DNA of 64,000 nt from Dokdonia donghaensis DSW-1 (GTDB lineage Bacteria; Bacteroidota; Bacteroidia; Flavobacteriales; Flavobacteriaceae): assembly GCF_001653755.1 (NCBI RefSeq), contig NZ_CP015125.1, forward strand, positions 1,436,501-1,500,500, read 5' to 3'. A program made the position numbers and the translations under genes. Below are positions 1 to 10,407 of the stretch, piece by piece; position 1 is the stretch's first letter; each line of letters starts with the position of its first letter. Under the pieces are notes generated by a model. The model was given only the letters and a program-made list of their open reading frames with translations. It ran no database searches and was not told the DNA's origin.

Positions 1-22
1 TTTTCATTTTGCTTTTATTTTT

Positions 23-1813
23 TTAGTTAGCTGCTGGGAAACCACCAGATACTGCTGAAGGTGGATTAGTATCCCAAAATACTTGTACGTTTTGATCTGG
101 CTTCTGACTAATGTTTGGATTAGCAACTATTTCAGCCGTAGTATAAGGGAATGATCTTGGGAATGCTCCTGGATCTGCCTCTAGGTTTGGCTGTAAAGTT
201 GTTGGGTAGCCTTGTCTTCTGTAAAAATTATAAGCTTCAGCACCACCGCCATACATTGTAATCCAGAATTGTTCTGCAAGAATATTCCATTTTCCATCTG
301 TATCTGCGTTATTGAAATCTGCAACTACATCATCAATAAAGTCTTGATTATCAGCCGATGTTGGTAGCAAAGTATTAGCTAAAACAACATTTGATAATTC
401 ACCAGTGTTTGAATCAATATCTGCTGATATTATTCCATTTACAGCGCTCTGATCTAGGTCACCAAAACCTTGAACCTTAGCAATAGATTTTTCTAAACCA
501 CTCTGAATAAAACCTGCTGCTGCTCCTGGATCTCCAGAAACCATAGCTGCTTCTGCTCTCCAAAAATCTACATAAGAAGAAAGGATAATAGGCTCAATTC
601 CAGCGCCAACTCCACCTTCTCCTAATCCTACAAGATCGTCATCTTCGTCTAGTTCTAATGTAAATGAACCATCTTCTTGCTCAACAACAACAAGATTATC
701 AAAGTTATTAGCATCTAATTTACCTCCACTTGGGTAAACTCCAGTTGCAGTTTTAACAAACTCATCTGGTGGAGCACCTCTATCATCTCCGTGATCACGT
801 CCCCAGTATCCATCTTCTAAGAAGCAGAAAGTAAATCCATTATAATGGGTAGGAGCAGTTTCTAAAGAACAGCTTAAAGTTTCACCATCTCCTCCAGGAT
901 CACAAGAAGCACCTGGAGTACAACCTGATTGTCTGTAAAAATAGTAACGTATTCTAGGATCGTCATTTTCTAACATTGTTCCCATTAACCAGTTACTACG
1001 GTAAGGGCCTACACCTTGCTCAGTGTAGTTTGCAAAATAATCTGGATGTTGTGTATTCGGATTTAATAAATTAGTGCCGTATTGAAACTGTAAATCATCC
1101 TCAGCATCAGTAATAAAATTCCCTTCTGCAACAATTGCATTAAATGTAGCAATATCTCCTGTAGTAATTGCAGCTTTCATAGCAATACTATTTGCCGCTT
1201 TTACCCATTTAGTTGGATCTTCATCATAAAACATATCTACAGCAGGAACGAGAGCGTCACCGGCCGAAATAGATTCAAGTAAAGCTTTACCTTCATTTAG
1301 AATTCCAAGAGCCCCATCGTAAACAGATGCACCAGCATCTACATTAGGACTTGGGAATTCAAGAGGATTAAGTGCCTCAGTAAAAGGAATGTCGCCAATA
1401 TAATCAACCAACCATAGTAACGAATGAGCCTGCATTACCTTAGCAGTTCCTAAGTGGAAACGAAGGTCTTGGGTTGGGTCTTCGGCAAGTTGTTCTATAG
1501 CGATAACATCTGCAAAGATTCCTGCATAAGTTCTCGTCCAAGCTCCATCAAGACTTCCGCCTGTAAGGCCGTTAAAATAATCTCTTGAACCAAAAGTACC
1601 TATTCTAGTTAGTGACTCACCATTACCATTAAAAGTAATTGCATTATTACGATACGAGAGCTGTATTGAATTAAGCAAGAAAGATGGGTCACCCGTTCCT
1701 TCTGGCAGACTGTTTGGGCTTTCTACAAGTTCTAGTTCAGTCGTCTCACAAGAGAAGAATAAAGAACTACTTGCCAGAGCAACAGCCATTATGAATTTAA
1801 ATGTGTTTTTCAT
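23..1813 (-). CDS. SusD/RagB-family outer-membrane nutrient-binding lipoprotein
   Basis: A SusD-like surface lipoprotein that would cap a SusC barrel and capture a nutrient, usually a glycan or peptide. The N-terminus is a lipoprotein signal with lipobox ending at Cys22 (LFFSC). The mature 575 residues are rich in aromatic and acidic residues and alpha-helical in the first half, as in the SusD/RagB fold. The SusC-like gene lies 25 nt upstream on the same strand, so SusC-SusD is the usual order. The substrate cannot be read from the sequence, because no glycoside hydrolase or peptidase flanks the pair. Length of 596 residues fits the family. Confidence 0.88.
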   Translation of the reverse strand: MKNTFKFIMAVALASSSLFFSCETTELELVESPNSLPEGTGDPSFLLNSIQLSYRNNAITFNGNGESLTRIGTFGSRDYFNGLTGGSLDGAWTRTYAGIFADVIAIEQLAEDPTQDLRFHLGTAKVMQAHSLLWLVDYIGDIPFTEALNPLEFPSPNVDAGASVYDGALGILNEGKALLESISAGDALVPAVDMFYDEDPTKWVKAANSIAMKAAITTGDIATFNAIVAEGNFITDAEDDLQFQYGTNLLNPNTQHPDYFANYTEQGVGPYRSNWLMGTMLENDDPRIRYYFYRQSGCTPGASCDPGGDGETLSCSLETAPTHYNGFTFCFLEDGYWGRDHGDDRGAPPDEFVKTATGVYPSGGKLDANNFDNLVVVEQEDGSFTLELDEDDDLVGLGEGGVGAGIEPIILSSYVDFWRAEAAMVSGDPGAAAGFIQSGLEKSIAKVQGFGDLDQSAVNGIISADIDSNTGELSNVVLANTLLPTSADNQDFIDDVVADFNNADTDGKWNILAEQFWITMYGGGAEAYNFYRRQGYPTTLQPNLEADPGAFPRSFPYTTAEIVANPNISQKPDQNVQVFWDTNPPSAVSGGFPAAN

Positions 1814-1838
1814 AATTCTATTTTTAAAATCTTTTTAA

Positions 1839-4800
1839 TTAAAATGATGCTTTAACGCTTACTCCATATCTTTTAGATGATGGACCATTGATGTAATCAA
1901 AACCACGTCCGTTACCAACACCAACACCAGCTACGTTAGGGTCAAAGTTAGCTCCGTCTGGAGTATTGTAAGCGTCATACCATAAGTTAAACCCACTAGC
2001 AGTTACGCTGAAAGATCCAAATGGAGTTTTTTCTAATAATTTCTTCGGTACACTGTATCCTAAAGAAACTTCTTGAAGTCTTAGTACTGATGCGTCGTAT
2101 ATCTGGAGTTCTTTTGGTCCAAATAATACGTTTGAGAAGTAGTACTGTGAGTTGTTGATCTGTGTTTGGTTAGGACTACCATCTGCAGTTACACCAGGAA
2201 GTATGTAAGTATTCTCACGATCTTCAGTTTCTGTGATAAGTCCACGTCCTAATAATACCGCAATTGTAGAAGAAGCAATATCTCCTCCTTTAGTATGGTT
2301 CATTTGGAAACCTAGATTGAAATTCTTGTAAGAGAAACTGTTTATCCAGTTCATTACATAGTCAGGGTTAGGGTTACCTATGATTGGAGTAATATTACGT
2401 CCATCAGCAAGAGTGACGTTATCTTCAACAACATAGTTACCAGCTCCATTCACTACAAAGTTTCCATTGTCATCTCTTTGTATACGAGTACCTACAATAA
2501 CTCCTAATTGCTCACCGCGTATTGCTGCGTTTCCTCCAAGGAAAGGCTCAGGTCGTCCAGCATAGATGATTTGGTCATCTTCTTGCTCTGTTACAATTTG
2601 CTCACTAGTAGTAAAGTTTATTCTAGAATTCCAAGTAAATCCGTCAGATTCTGATTCGAATACATCAACTCCTAAGTCAATTTCAAAACCATCACCTTCT
2701 ACTTTACCTACGTTTGCTTGTGTAGAAGTAAATCCAGTAGATGGAGGAAGAGGTTTAGTTACAATTAAATCATCAGTAGAACGATTAAAGTATGATAAAT
2801 CAAGACTTACGCGATTTTTAAGGAAACGAGCATCAAATCCAACTTCAAATTCAGAAACAAGCTCAGGCTTAAGATCTGGATTAGCTTGGAAGTTACTTAC
2901 ACTGTTAGTAGTTACGTTATTGATTGAAAATGGATCAATAAATTGGTTTGTAAACTGGCTTACTGTATTTACAGTAGGGAATCCTGTAGGGAAACCAGCA
3001 GATGTTCCTAAACCTGCTCTTACTTTTAAGTAATTAAGAGCATCTCCTTTCAAACCATCAAAAGCAGTTGTTGGTAAGAAAGATAAACTTACAGAAGGAT
3101 AGAATTTTGAATTGTTTTCTTTAGGTAAGTTAGAAACCCAATCATTACGAGCAGCAAGTGTTAAGAATAACATATTGTCATAATCTATGTCTGCTTGCCC
3201 TAAAACTCCAACTATATTTCTAAAAGATGTAAATTGTACAGGTGTCTGCTCTAAAAAGTTAAAGTGTCTTTGTATTCCAAATACAAGTTGTCCAGTACTG
3301 TTTACACCTTGAACATCAATGTTTCTTGATCTAGAAGTTGCTCCTGTTACGAAGGTCATTCCAATTTTATCAGAGAGGTCATAATCTCCACTTAATGCAA
3401 CATAGTGATCCCAAATACGAACATTAGTATCTCTAGTGTTATATTCACCATTAATGTCATCAACACCTGCAGATCCAAGGACACCACCTTTATTTACACC
3501 AAAAGCAAAACGTGAATTATAAAAATCAACACCTGCACGGTATTGTAAATTCAAATTATCATTAATTGCATATGACAGTGTTGATGTACCATATACACGG
3601 TTTGTTAATTCTTTAGATCCAGCATTTCTAACAATCCAATTTGGGTTGTTGATGTCATTACCGTTTCTGTAGTATAAACTACCTCCAGTTTCAGGAATAT
3701 CAAATGGTAATCCTGCTAAATCTACGTTACGAGGAGTAAAGAATACATTTGCAAAAACAGAGAATCCTAACGTACCATTACCACGAGATGCAGCAACAGG
3801 AGGAGAAGAAACATCCGTTCTAGAGAAGTTCATAGTCCCCGCAATAGTAAACTTATTAGAAAGTTGAGCGCGTCCACCAACAGATAAGTTGTTTCTACGT
3901 AATTGGTTTCCTGGAATAAATCCTTTGTCTTCTAAATGACCGTAGTTTACATTGAAGTTTACTTTACCGTCTTCTGATGCACCGTTAATGTTAATCGAAG
4001 TGTTTGAAACTCCACCTGTGCGGAAGAATTGAGATACGTTATTGTAAGGTCTGTACTCATAACGTTGTCCCGCAAATTCATCTCCTCTTGACCCGTTAAA
4101 GGCTGCTTGAGTATCATAAGGGTGAGCAACAGTTCCATTCTCGTCTATGAGTTGAGCAGGATCATTTAAATACCCATCTACTCCACCAGCATTAAAAGAA
4201 GGTCCCCAGTTTGAGAAAAACCATCCAAATGATTGATCAAAACCACCTCCATAACTATCTTGGTAATCAGGTAATGATGCAATTTCATTTACGAAATATG
4301 ATTGGTTAATAGTTATTTCGCTTTTCTTTGGTCCACCGTTACCAGTGGTTCCAGACTTTGTTGTGATTACAATAACCCCATTACGTCCAGCAGTACCATA
4401 AAGAGTTGCAGCAGCAAGTCCTTTAAGTACGTTTACACTTTCAATGTTGTTTGGGTCAAGGTCTAAGAAACGTGAAGACCCGTTGTTACCATTAAGAAAG
4501 TCACCTGAGGTGTTAGTGTCACTACTAAAAGGTACACCATCAACTACGAATAATGCTTGGTTACTTCCATTAATTGAAGTGTAACCACGTATAATTACGT
4601 TTGTAGCAGATCCAGAAGCACCACTCTGCGATGTAATCTGGACACCAGAAGCTTTTCCTGAGAGTACACGAGCAACGTCACCTTCTGTACGTCCTTCTAT
4701 TTCTTCAGAAGCAACTTCACTTACCGCATAACCAAGCGCTTTTTTCTCACGCTTAACACCTTGTGCTGTTACAACGACTTCATCAAGAGCATTATCAGCA

Positions 4801-5081
4801 GCAAGAGCGACATTAATTGTTGATTGATTCCCTACTGTAACCTCTTGTGTTGCGAAACCAACAAAACTAAAGACAAGTACATCAGATGGACTTGCTTGAA
4901 TTGAGTAATTTCCGTCAAAATCGGTTTGAGTTCCCGTAGAAGTACCTTTGATAATGACATTTGCACCAGGCAAAGGACCATTGTCTTCAGTAACAGTTCC
5001 GGAAACTGTTGTTTGTGCAAACGAAACTTGCACTACAAACGCTAGCAATAGCGTTAAAATTCCACTAAACTTTGTTTTCAT
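1839..5081 (-). CDS. SusC/RagA-family TonB-dependent outer-membrane receptor
   Basis: TonB-linked barrel that imports the ligand bound by its SusD partner. The order is signal peptide (residues 1-22, ending VSFAQ), a carboxypeptidase-regulatory-like beta-sandwich domain (about 24-105, with GTVTEDNGPLPGANV), the short DEVVVTAQG linker typical of SusC proteins, a plug domain (about 115-240) and a long beta-barrel ending in aromatic Phe (VSVKASF). The 1080-residue length is normal. It is followed by the SusD gene and presumably co-transcribed with it. The family is clear; the imported substrate is unknown. Confidence 0.93.
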   Translation of the reverse strand: MKTKFSGILTLLLAFVVQVSFAQTTVSGTVTEDNGPLPGANVIIKGTSTGTQTDFDGNYSIQASPSDVLVFSFVGFATQEVTVGNQSTINVALAADNALDEVVVTAQGVKREKKALGYAVSEVASEEIEGRTEGDVARVLSGKASGVQITSQSGASGSATNVIIRGYTSINGSNQALFVVDGVPFSSDTNTSGDFLNGNNGSSRFLDLDPNNIESVNVLKGLAAATLYGTAGRNGVIVITTKSGTTGNGGPKKSEITINQSYFVNEIASLPDYQDSYGGGFDQSFGWFFSNWGPSFNAGGVDGYLNDPAQLIDENGTVAHPYDTQAAFNGSRGDEFAGQRYEYRPYNNVSQFFRTGGVSNTSININGASEDGKVNFNVNYGHLEDKGFIPGNQLRRNNLSVGGRAQLSNKFTIAGTMNFSRTDVSSPPVAASRGNGTLGFSVFANVFFTPRNVDLAGLPFDIPETGGSLYYRNGNDINNPNWIVRNAGSKELTNRVYGTSTLSYAINDNLNLQYRAGVDFYNSRFAFGVNKGGVLGSAGVDDINGEYNTRDTNVRIWDHYVALSGDYDLSDKIGMTFVTGATSRSRNIDVQGVNSTGQLVFGIQRHFNFLEQTPVQFTSFRNIVGVLGQADIDYDNMLFLTLAARNDWVSNLPKENNSKFYPSVSLSFLPTTAFDGLKGDALNYLKVRAGLGTSAGFPTGFPTVNTVSQFTNQFIDPFSINNVTTNSVSNFQANPDLKPELVSEFEVGFDARFLKNRVSLDLSYFNRSTDDLIVTKPLPPSTGFTSTQANVGKVEGDGFEIDLGVDVFESESDGFTWNSRINFTTSEQIVTEQEDDQIIYAGRPEPFLGGNAAIRGEQLGVIVGTRIQRDDNGNFVVNGAGNYVVEDNVTLADGRNITPIIGNPNPDYVMNWINSFSYKNFNLGFQMNHTKGGDIASSTIAVLLGRGLITETEDRENTYILPGVTADGSPNQTQINNSQYYFSNVLFGPKELQIYDASVLRLQEVSLGYSVPKKLLEKTPFGSFSVTASGFNLWYDAYNTPDGANFDPNVAGVGVGNGRGFDYINGPSSKRYGVSVKASF

Positions 5082-5202
5082 TTTTATAAATTATTTGAAT
5101 TAGCCAATGCCAAAAATCACAATAAAAAGTTAATTACACAACTAATAGTTCCTAAAATTTAGTTTTTTTTTAACGCTTTGTAAATGGTGTTAATCCCTTT
5201 AT

Positions 5203-6888
5203 TTAAAAGCGTACGGCAAGAATTAGATGTAATTTTGTGTTTGAGAAGTCAAATGCGGAATTGTTAAATTTTCCGTTTGCAATATTGATTTGCAGTAGTC
5301 CTGCCTTAGTGCGTATTCCTGCTCCTGCTCCTAGGCTTAACAGGTAATTCTTTTTATTTGCAATACTATTTTCTACATACCCGCCGTCTGTTACTGTATT
5401 GATGTATAGGCTATTGCTTAGTTTTAGTCTGTATTCTGTGTTTATGATACCAGAGAGATTTGCAAAGATGCTGTTCTCTTCAAAGCCTCTTATAGAAGTA
5501 ATTCCTCCTAGTCTGAAAAGTTCGTTTGTGATATAATTTTCAGAAAACAAACTGTTAAAAGATCCGGAAATATAGATTGAGTTTTTGTTATTAAAATTGA
5601 AAATCCTTTTCATTTTTAATAAAATTTGGGTCTGTGGTGTTTTTGTCATATTCGCAATTCTAGTTCCGTAATTAGTTTGAATATGAAATTGCGTGGTTGT
5701 AGGGAAGAAATAGTCATTGTTTCTTTTGGTATACTGGTATTCCAGGTATCCTGTTGTGGTATTAAAGTCTGCTACGTACTTTTCTGTGTCTTGATTGGTG
5801 AGAAGGTTTTCTGATGTTATATTACGGTATCCTGTTGAGATTTTGTGATTAGTAGTCGGGTGGTAATATGCCTGAATGTTTATATCTGTAGTTGAGAATG
5901 TGCTATCTTTTCTAAAGATGGAGAGTGAGCTTTCTATTCCTAAGGGTGTCTTTAGTATATAGGGTAGTGATACTTTTATTTTAAGTTGTGATTGATCCTC
6001 CCCGTCAGATTTGTAGTTAAGTGATAGTTCTTCGCCGTAGTTAAAGTTGTTTATGAGTTGTAAGTCTAGGTAGCCATCTAGTCTTAAAGTATTGTCTTCG
6101 TTTGATGCAAAACCAATAAAACCGTCAAATTGATTTTGGTCTACTTTTTTAATGTAGTAAAAAACGGTGGTGCTATCTTTTTTAAACAGAGCCTCAGCTT
6201 TTTTAGTTGTACTTATAAAACGTAAACTGTGTAGCTCTTCGTTTATAGTATTCAGCTTTTCTTGGTTGTAGGTTTTGTTGAGTACTTCTTTTGTTATGTT
6301 GTTTAAAAACGTAGTAGGATAATTCGGATATCCTTTATAAATCACATCGGTTATTTTTCGTTGTTTGTTAGATGTTACTTCTAGTCTACCATTTATGATG
6401 TTGTTGGTTTTTGTGAGTTCTGTTATTTGAAAACTTGCAAACGGATCACCATTGTTTGCGGCAATAGTTGTTAGTTGCTCTAATAGCGCTTTCGCGAAAG
6501 CGGTTTCTATAATTAGAATATCATTATCTATGGTGTAGGCTGTCTCCTTAATATAGATTTTTAGAATGGGTTGTTTTGAGATGTCAAGAGTTAATGAATC
6601 GTACCTAGTGTTTAGTGAGAATGTTGTCGTGTAGATGTTATTGCTCTGTTGAACTGTTTTTTCAATATCAAAATAGCCTTCTGTAATGAGTCGGTTTGTG
6701 ATGCTGTCTATTTCGTTATAGAGTAAAGCAGCTTCGGTAAAAGATTTAGTGTGTGGTATTGTGTTAAGTAATTCAGTTTCTTCTTTATTCTCTCCTTCTA
6801 GTAATAGGAGTAGTTTTGAATCTGAATTTTGACCACTTAATGTAATGGTGAAGACAAATAGTGTAAGTAATAATATGTAGGTCTTCAA
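5203..6888 (-). CDS. Omp85/BamA-TamA-like outer-membrane beta-barrel protein
   Basis: Predicted outer-membrane protein of the Omp85 superfamily, which insert or transport proteins or lipids at the outer membrane. It has a signal peptide (residues 1-19), a periplasmic region of about 240 residues with POTRA-like alternation (for example LITEGYFDIEK), and a C-terminal barrel. The barrel holds the Omp85 signature GGITSIRGFEEN around residues 455-467 and ends in Phe (LAVRF). At 561 residues it is shorter than BamA with five POTRA domains, so it is probably a TamA- or surface-antigen-like paralogue. It is divergent from rpsL. One exact copy of the genome palindrome lies inside the gene and encodes TAFAKA. 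Confidence 0.72.
   Translation of the reverse strand: MKTYILLLTLFVFTITLSGQNSDSKLLLLLEGENKEETELLNTIPHTKSFTEAALLYNEIDSITNRLITEGYFDIEKTVQQSNNIYTTTFSLNTRYDSLTLDISKQPILKIYIKETAYTIDNDILIIETAFAKALLEQLTTIAANNGDPFASFQITELTKTNNIINGRLEVTSNKQRKITDVIYKGYPNYPTTFLNNITKEVLNKTYNQEKLNTINEELHSLRFISTTKKAEALFKKDSTTVFYYIKKVDQNQFDGFIGFASNEDNTLRLDGYLDLQLINNFNYGEELSLNYKSDGEDQSQLKIKVSLPYILKTPLGIESSLSIFRKDSTFSTTDINIQAYYHPTTNHKISTGYRNITSENLLTNQDTEKYVADFNTTTGYLEYQYTKRNNDYFFPTTTQFHIQTNYGTRIANMTKTPQTQILLKMKRIFNFNNKNSIYISGSFNSLFSENYITNELFRLGGITSIRGFEENSIFANLSGIINTEYRLKLSNSLYINTVTDGGYVENSIANKKNYLLSLGAGAGIRTKAGLLQINIANGKFNNSAFDFSNTKLHLILAVRF
6487..6502. repeat. Palindrome copy inside the Omp85-like gene
   Basis: Perfect CGCTTTCGCGAAAGCG. 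It is read on the minus strand in the frame GCT TTC GCG AAA GCG, giving Ala-Phe-Ala-Lys-Ala in the periplasmic part of the protein. Confidence 0.9.
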
Positions 6889-6993
6889 AAAATGGATGGA
6901 TTTATGGTTGTTTTGGTAACGTGTTTTTCGGTTGCTAAAGTATGTTAGTTTTTTGGTATTCAGAACTTTTTTGAAAAATAAGCAAGCTGCTAT

Positions 6994-7023
6994 TTGATGG
7001 CTGAGAAAAATTTCATACTTTTG
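6994..7023 (+). promoter_or_regulatory. Promoter of the rpsL-led superoperon
   Basis: TTG at 6994-6996, a 19-nt spacer and TACTTTTG at 7016-7023. This matches the Bacteroidota sigma-ABfr consensus (TTG, 17-23 nt, TAnnTTTG) fully. It lies 54 nt before the rpsL start in the divergent gap. Confidence 0.72.
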
Positions 7024-7077
7024 CCAACCCTTAAAATGGGTATATTAAGTAAATTAACAATTAGGTAGAAAGAAATT

Positions 7078-7452
7078 ATGCCAACAATTTCACAATTAGT
7101 ACGTAAAGGAAGAACCAAGATTACCAAGAAGAGTAAATCGGCGGCCCTTGAATCGTGCCCACAACGCCGCGGCGTATGTACTCGTGTTTACACGACTACA
7201 CCTAAGAAACCAAACTCGGCTATGCGTAAAGTTGCGCGTGTTCGTTTAACAAATGGTAAAGAGGTGAATGCATACATCGGAGGAGAAGGTCACAATTTAC
7301 AAGAGCACTCGATAGTATTGGTAAGAGGTGGAAGGGTAAAAGATTTGCCAGGAGTTAGATATCATATTGTACGTGGAGCCTTAGACACCGCTGGTGTTGC
7401 AGGAAGAACGCAAGCGAGATCTAAATATGGTGCAAAACGCCCTAAGAAGTAA
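7078..7452 (+). CDS. rpsL: Small ribosomal subunit protein uS12
   Basis: Decoding-centre protein of the 30S subunit, 124 residues as expected. The conserved TTPKKPNSAMRK and LPGVRYH loops are intact. Lys43 and Lys88, where streptomycin-resistance changes usually fall, are both wild type, so a streptomycin-sensitive form is inferred. It is the first gene of the str segment, behind a strong promoter match, and is followed 25 nt later by rpsG. Confidence 0.98.
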   Translation: MPTISQLVRKGRTKITKKSKSAALESCPQRRGVCTRVYTTTPKKPNSAMRKVARVRLTNGKEVNAYIGGEGHNLQEHSIVLVRGGRVKDLPGVRYHIVRGALDTAGVAGRTQARSKYGAKRPKK

Positions 7453-7477
7453 ATCAACAACACTTTAAGAAGAAGTA

Positions 7478-7954
7478 ATGAGAAAAAAACAGGCCAAGAA
7501 GAGACCTATTCTTCCAGATCCAAAATTTAACGATCAGTTAGTAACTCGTTTCGTTAATATGATGATGTGGAGTGGTAAGAAGTCTACAGCTTTTAAAGTA
7601 TTTTATGATGCAATTGACATCGTAGAAGAAAAGAACACAAATGAAGAAAAGACAGCTTTAGAGCTGTGGAAAGATGCTTTATCTAACGTAATGCCGCACG
7701 TTGAAGTGCGTAGTCGTCGTGTGGGAGGAGCAACTTACCAGATACCAAACCAAATTCGCCCAGATCGTAAGATCTCTACTGCGATGAAGTGGTTAATTAG
7801 CTTTTCTCGTAAGAGAAATGAGAAGTCTATGGCTGCAAAGCTAGCTGCAGAGATTATGGCTGCGGCAAAAGAAGAAGGTGCTGCTGTTAAAAAGCGTGTT
7901 GATACACACAAAATGGCAGAAGCAAATAAAGCATTCTCACACTTTAGATTCTAA
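7478..7954 (+). CDS. rpsG: Small ribosomal subunit protein uS7
   Basis: Primary assembly protein of the 30S head, contacting the E-site tRNA. Its 158 residues include the conserved run NVMPHVEVRSRRVGGATYQIP. The gene ends 3 nt before fusA, so translation of the two is probably coupled. Confidence 0.98.
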   Translation: MRKKQAKKRPILPDPKFNDQLVTRFVNMMMWSGKKSTAFKVFYDAIDIVEEKNTNEEKTALELWKDALSNVMPHVEVRSRRVGGATYQIPNQIRPDRKISTAMKWLISFSRKRNEKSMAAKLAAEIMAAAKEEGAAVKKRVDTHKMAEANKAFSHFRF

Positions 7955-7957
7955 GAA

Positions 7958-10084
7958 ATGGCAAGAGATTTAAAATTTACTAGAAATATTGGTATTGCGG
8001 CTCACATTGATGCTGGAAAAACCACTACTACAGAGCGTATACTTTATTATACGGGTGTAAGTCATAAAATCGGTGAGGTTCACGACGGTGCTGCAACGAT
8101 GGACTGGATGGAGCAAGAGCAGGAGCGTGGTATTACAATTACCTCTGCTGCAACTACTTGTACTTGGAAGTTCCCAATGGAGAACGCTAAGCCTCTTCCA
8201 GAAACTAAAGACTATCACTTTAATATTATTGATACTCCTGGTCACGTTGATTTTACGGTAGAAGTTAACCGTTCTTTACGTGTTCTTGATGGATTAGTAT
8301 TTCTTTTTAGTGCTGTAGATGGTGTTGAGCCACAGTCAGAAACTAACTGGAGACTTGCAGATAATTATAAAGTGCCTAGAATAGGTTTTGTAAACAAGAT
8401 GGACCGTCAGGGTTCTAACTTCCTTGCTGTTTGTCAGCAGGTGAAGGATATGTTGAAGTCAAACGCTGTGCCTATCGTTTTAAACATAGGTGACGAGGGT
8501 GACTTTAAAGGTATTGTTGATCTTGTGAAGAACCGTGCAATTGTATGGCACGATGAAACTCAGGGGTCTACGTTTGACGTTATTGACATTCCTGAAGATA
8601 TGAAAGAGGAAGCTCGTAAGTATCGAGCTATGCTTATTGAGGAGGTTGCAACATATGATGAAAACCTTCTTGAGAAATTTATGGAAGATGAAGATTCTAT
8701 TACAGAAGAAGAGGTGCACGCTGCACTTCGTGCTGCTGTAATGGATATGGCGATTATCCCTATGATATGTGGATCTGCCTTTAAGAATAAAGGAGTTCAA
8801 TTTCTTCTTGACGCAGTATGTCGTTACCTTCCTTCTCCTACAGATAAAGATGGTATCGTTGGGATTAACCCAGATACAGAAAAAGAAGAGCTACGTAAGC
8901 CAGACGTAAAAGAGCCATTTGCTGCTCTAGCGTTTAAAATTGCAACAGATCCTTTTGTAGGTCGTCTTGCATTCTTCCGTGCTTACTCGGGTCGTCTAGA
9001 TGCTGGATCATATATCTTAAATAACCGTTCAGGTAAAAAAGAGCGTATATCACGTATCTATCAAATGCACTCTAATAAGCAAAATGCTATCGATTTCATC
9101 GAGGCTGGAGATATTGGAGCAGCAGTAGGATTTAAAGATATTAAGACTGGAGATACAATGTCCGATGAAAAGAACCCAATTGTTCTTGAATCTATGGACT
9201 TCCCAGATCCAGTAATTGGTATCGCTGTTGAGCCAAAAACTAAGGCAGATGTTGATAAGTTAGGTATGGCTTTAGCAAAACTTGCTGAAGAAGATCCAAC
9301 GTTCCAAGTAAAAACAGATGAGGCATCAGGACAGACTATTATATCTGGAATGGGTGAGCTTCACTTAGATATTATTGTAGATCGTCTTAAGCGTGAGTTT
9401 AAGGTAGAAGTTTCTCAGGGTCAGCCACAGGTTGAGTACAAGGAGGCTATTACCCAAAAAGCACAGCACAGAGAAACTTATAAAAAGCAATCTGGTGGAC
9501 GTGGTAAATTTGCAGATATCGTATTTACACTTGAACCAGCAGAAGAAGGCGCTGAAGGATTACAGTTTGAATCTACTATTAAAGGAGGTAACGTACCAAA
9601 AGAATTTGTTCCTTCTGTAGAGAAAGGATTCAAAATGGCAATGGTAAATGGACCTCTTGCAGGTTATGAGGTTGATGCTATGAAAGTAACATTAACAGAT
9701 GGATCTTACCACGATGTGGATTCTGATCAACTTTCTTTCGAACTTGCTGCAAAGCTTGGATTTAAGAACGCTGCAAAAGCTGCAAAAGCTGTTATAATGG
9801 AGCCTATTATGAAGCTTGAGGTTATTACTCCAGAAGAAAATATGGGTGATATCGTAGGTGACCTTAACCGTCGTCGTGGTCAAGTATCTGATATGGGAGA
9901 CCGTGCAGGTGCAAAGACAGTAAAAGCTACTGTGCCACTTTCTGAGATGTTTGGATATGTAACAACGTTACGTACGCTTTCATCTGGTCGTGCGACTTCA
10001 ACTATGGAATTCTCGCACTATGCAGAAACTCCTTCTAATATTGCAGAAGAAGTAATCGCTGCCTCAAAAGGTACAAACGAATAA
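7958..10084 (+). CDS. fusA: Elongation factor G
   Basis: Ribosomal translocase GTPase in the cytoplasm. The P-loop AHIDAGKTT (residues 15-23), RGITIT (57-62), DTPGHVDF and NKMD motifs are all present, followed by domains II-V with the typical GMGELHLDI in domain III. The 708 residues match the housekeeping form rather than the tetracycline-resistance relatives. Spacing of 3 nt to rpsG and 11 nt to rpsJ places it within the superoperon. Confidence 0.98.
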   Translation: MARDLKFTRNIGIAAHIDAGKTTTTERILYYTGVSHKIGEVHDGAATMDWMEQEQERGITITSAATTCTWKFPMENAKPLPETKDYHFNIIDTPGHVDFTVEVNRSLRVLDGLVFLFSAVDGVEPQSETNWRLADNYKVPRIGFVNKMDRQGSNFLAVCQQVKDMLKSNAVPIVLNIGDEGDFKGIVDLVKNRAIVWHDETQGSTFDVIDIPEDMKEEARKYRAMLIEEVATYDENLLEKFMEDEDSITEEEVHAALRAAVMDMAIIPMICGSAFKNKGVQFLLDAVCRYLPSPTDKDGIVGINPDTEKEELRKPDVKEPFAALAFKIATDPFVGRLAFFRAYSGRLDAGSYILNNRSGKKERISRIYQMHSNKQNAIDFIEAGDIGAAVGFKDIKTGDTMSDEKNPIVLESMDFPDPVIGIAVEPKTKADVDKLGMALAKLAEEDPTFQVKTDEASGQTIISGMGELHLDIIVDRLKREFKVEVSQGQPQVEYKEAITQKAQHRETYKKQSGGRGKFADIVFTLEPAEEGAEGLQFESTIKGGNVPKEFVPSVEKGFKMAMVNGPLAGYEVDAMKVTLTDGSYHDVDSDQLSFELAAKLGFKNAAKAAKAVIMEPIMKLEVITPEENMGDIVGDLNRRRGQVSDMGDRAGAKTVKATVPLSEMFGYVTTLRTLSSGRATSTMEFSHYAETPSNIAEEVIAASKGTNE

Positions 10085-10095
10085 TTACTAAGGAA

Positions 10096-10401
10096 ATGAG
10101 TCAAAAAATTAGAATAAAACTAAAATCTTACGATCACAACTTAGTAGATAAGAGTGCTGAGAAAATCGTAAAGACTGTGAAGACGACAGGTGCTGTAGTA
10201 ACTGGACCTATTCCGCTTCCAACACATAAAAAAATCTTTACTGTATTACGTTCTCCACACGTAAACAAGAAATCTCGTGAGCAGTTTGAGCTTAGCTCTT
10301 ACAAGCGTTTACTTGATATCTATTCTTCTTCATCAAAGACTATTGATGCTTTAATGAAGTTAGAATTACCATCTGGAGTAGAGGTAGAGATTAAGGTGTG
10401 A
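10096..10401 (+). CDS. rpsJ: Small ribosomal subunit protein uS10
   Basis: 30S head protein that in other bacteria also partners NusB in antitermination. It has 101 residues, with the conserved KSYDHNLVDKSAEKIV opening and the GPIPLPTHKK loop. Unusually for the S10 operon, a 151-nt gap with a terminator-like hairpin separates it from rplC, so uS10 is grouped with the str genes here. Confidence 0.97.
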   Translation: MSQKIRIKLKSYDHNLVDKSAEKIVKTVKTTGAVVTGPIPLPTHKKIFTVLRSPHVNKKSREQFELSSYKRLLDIYSSSSKTIDALMKLELPSGVEVEIKV

Positions 10402-10407
10402 TAGGTG

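Noticed and set aside
2566..3033. Plus-strand reading frame inside the SusC-like gene
   Set aside because: It is fully antisense to a convincing TonB-receptor gene and has no family features; many similar shadow frames elsewhere were left out for the same reason.
5161..5202. Terminator of the Omp85-like gene formed by ACGCTTT...AAAGCGT
   Set aside because: The minus-strand transcript would have no T-run after the stem and the loop is very long.
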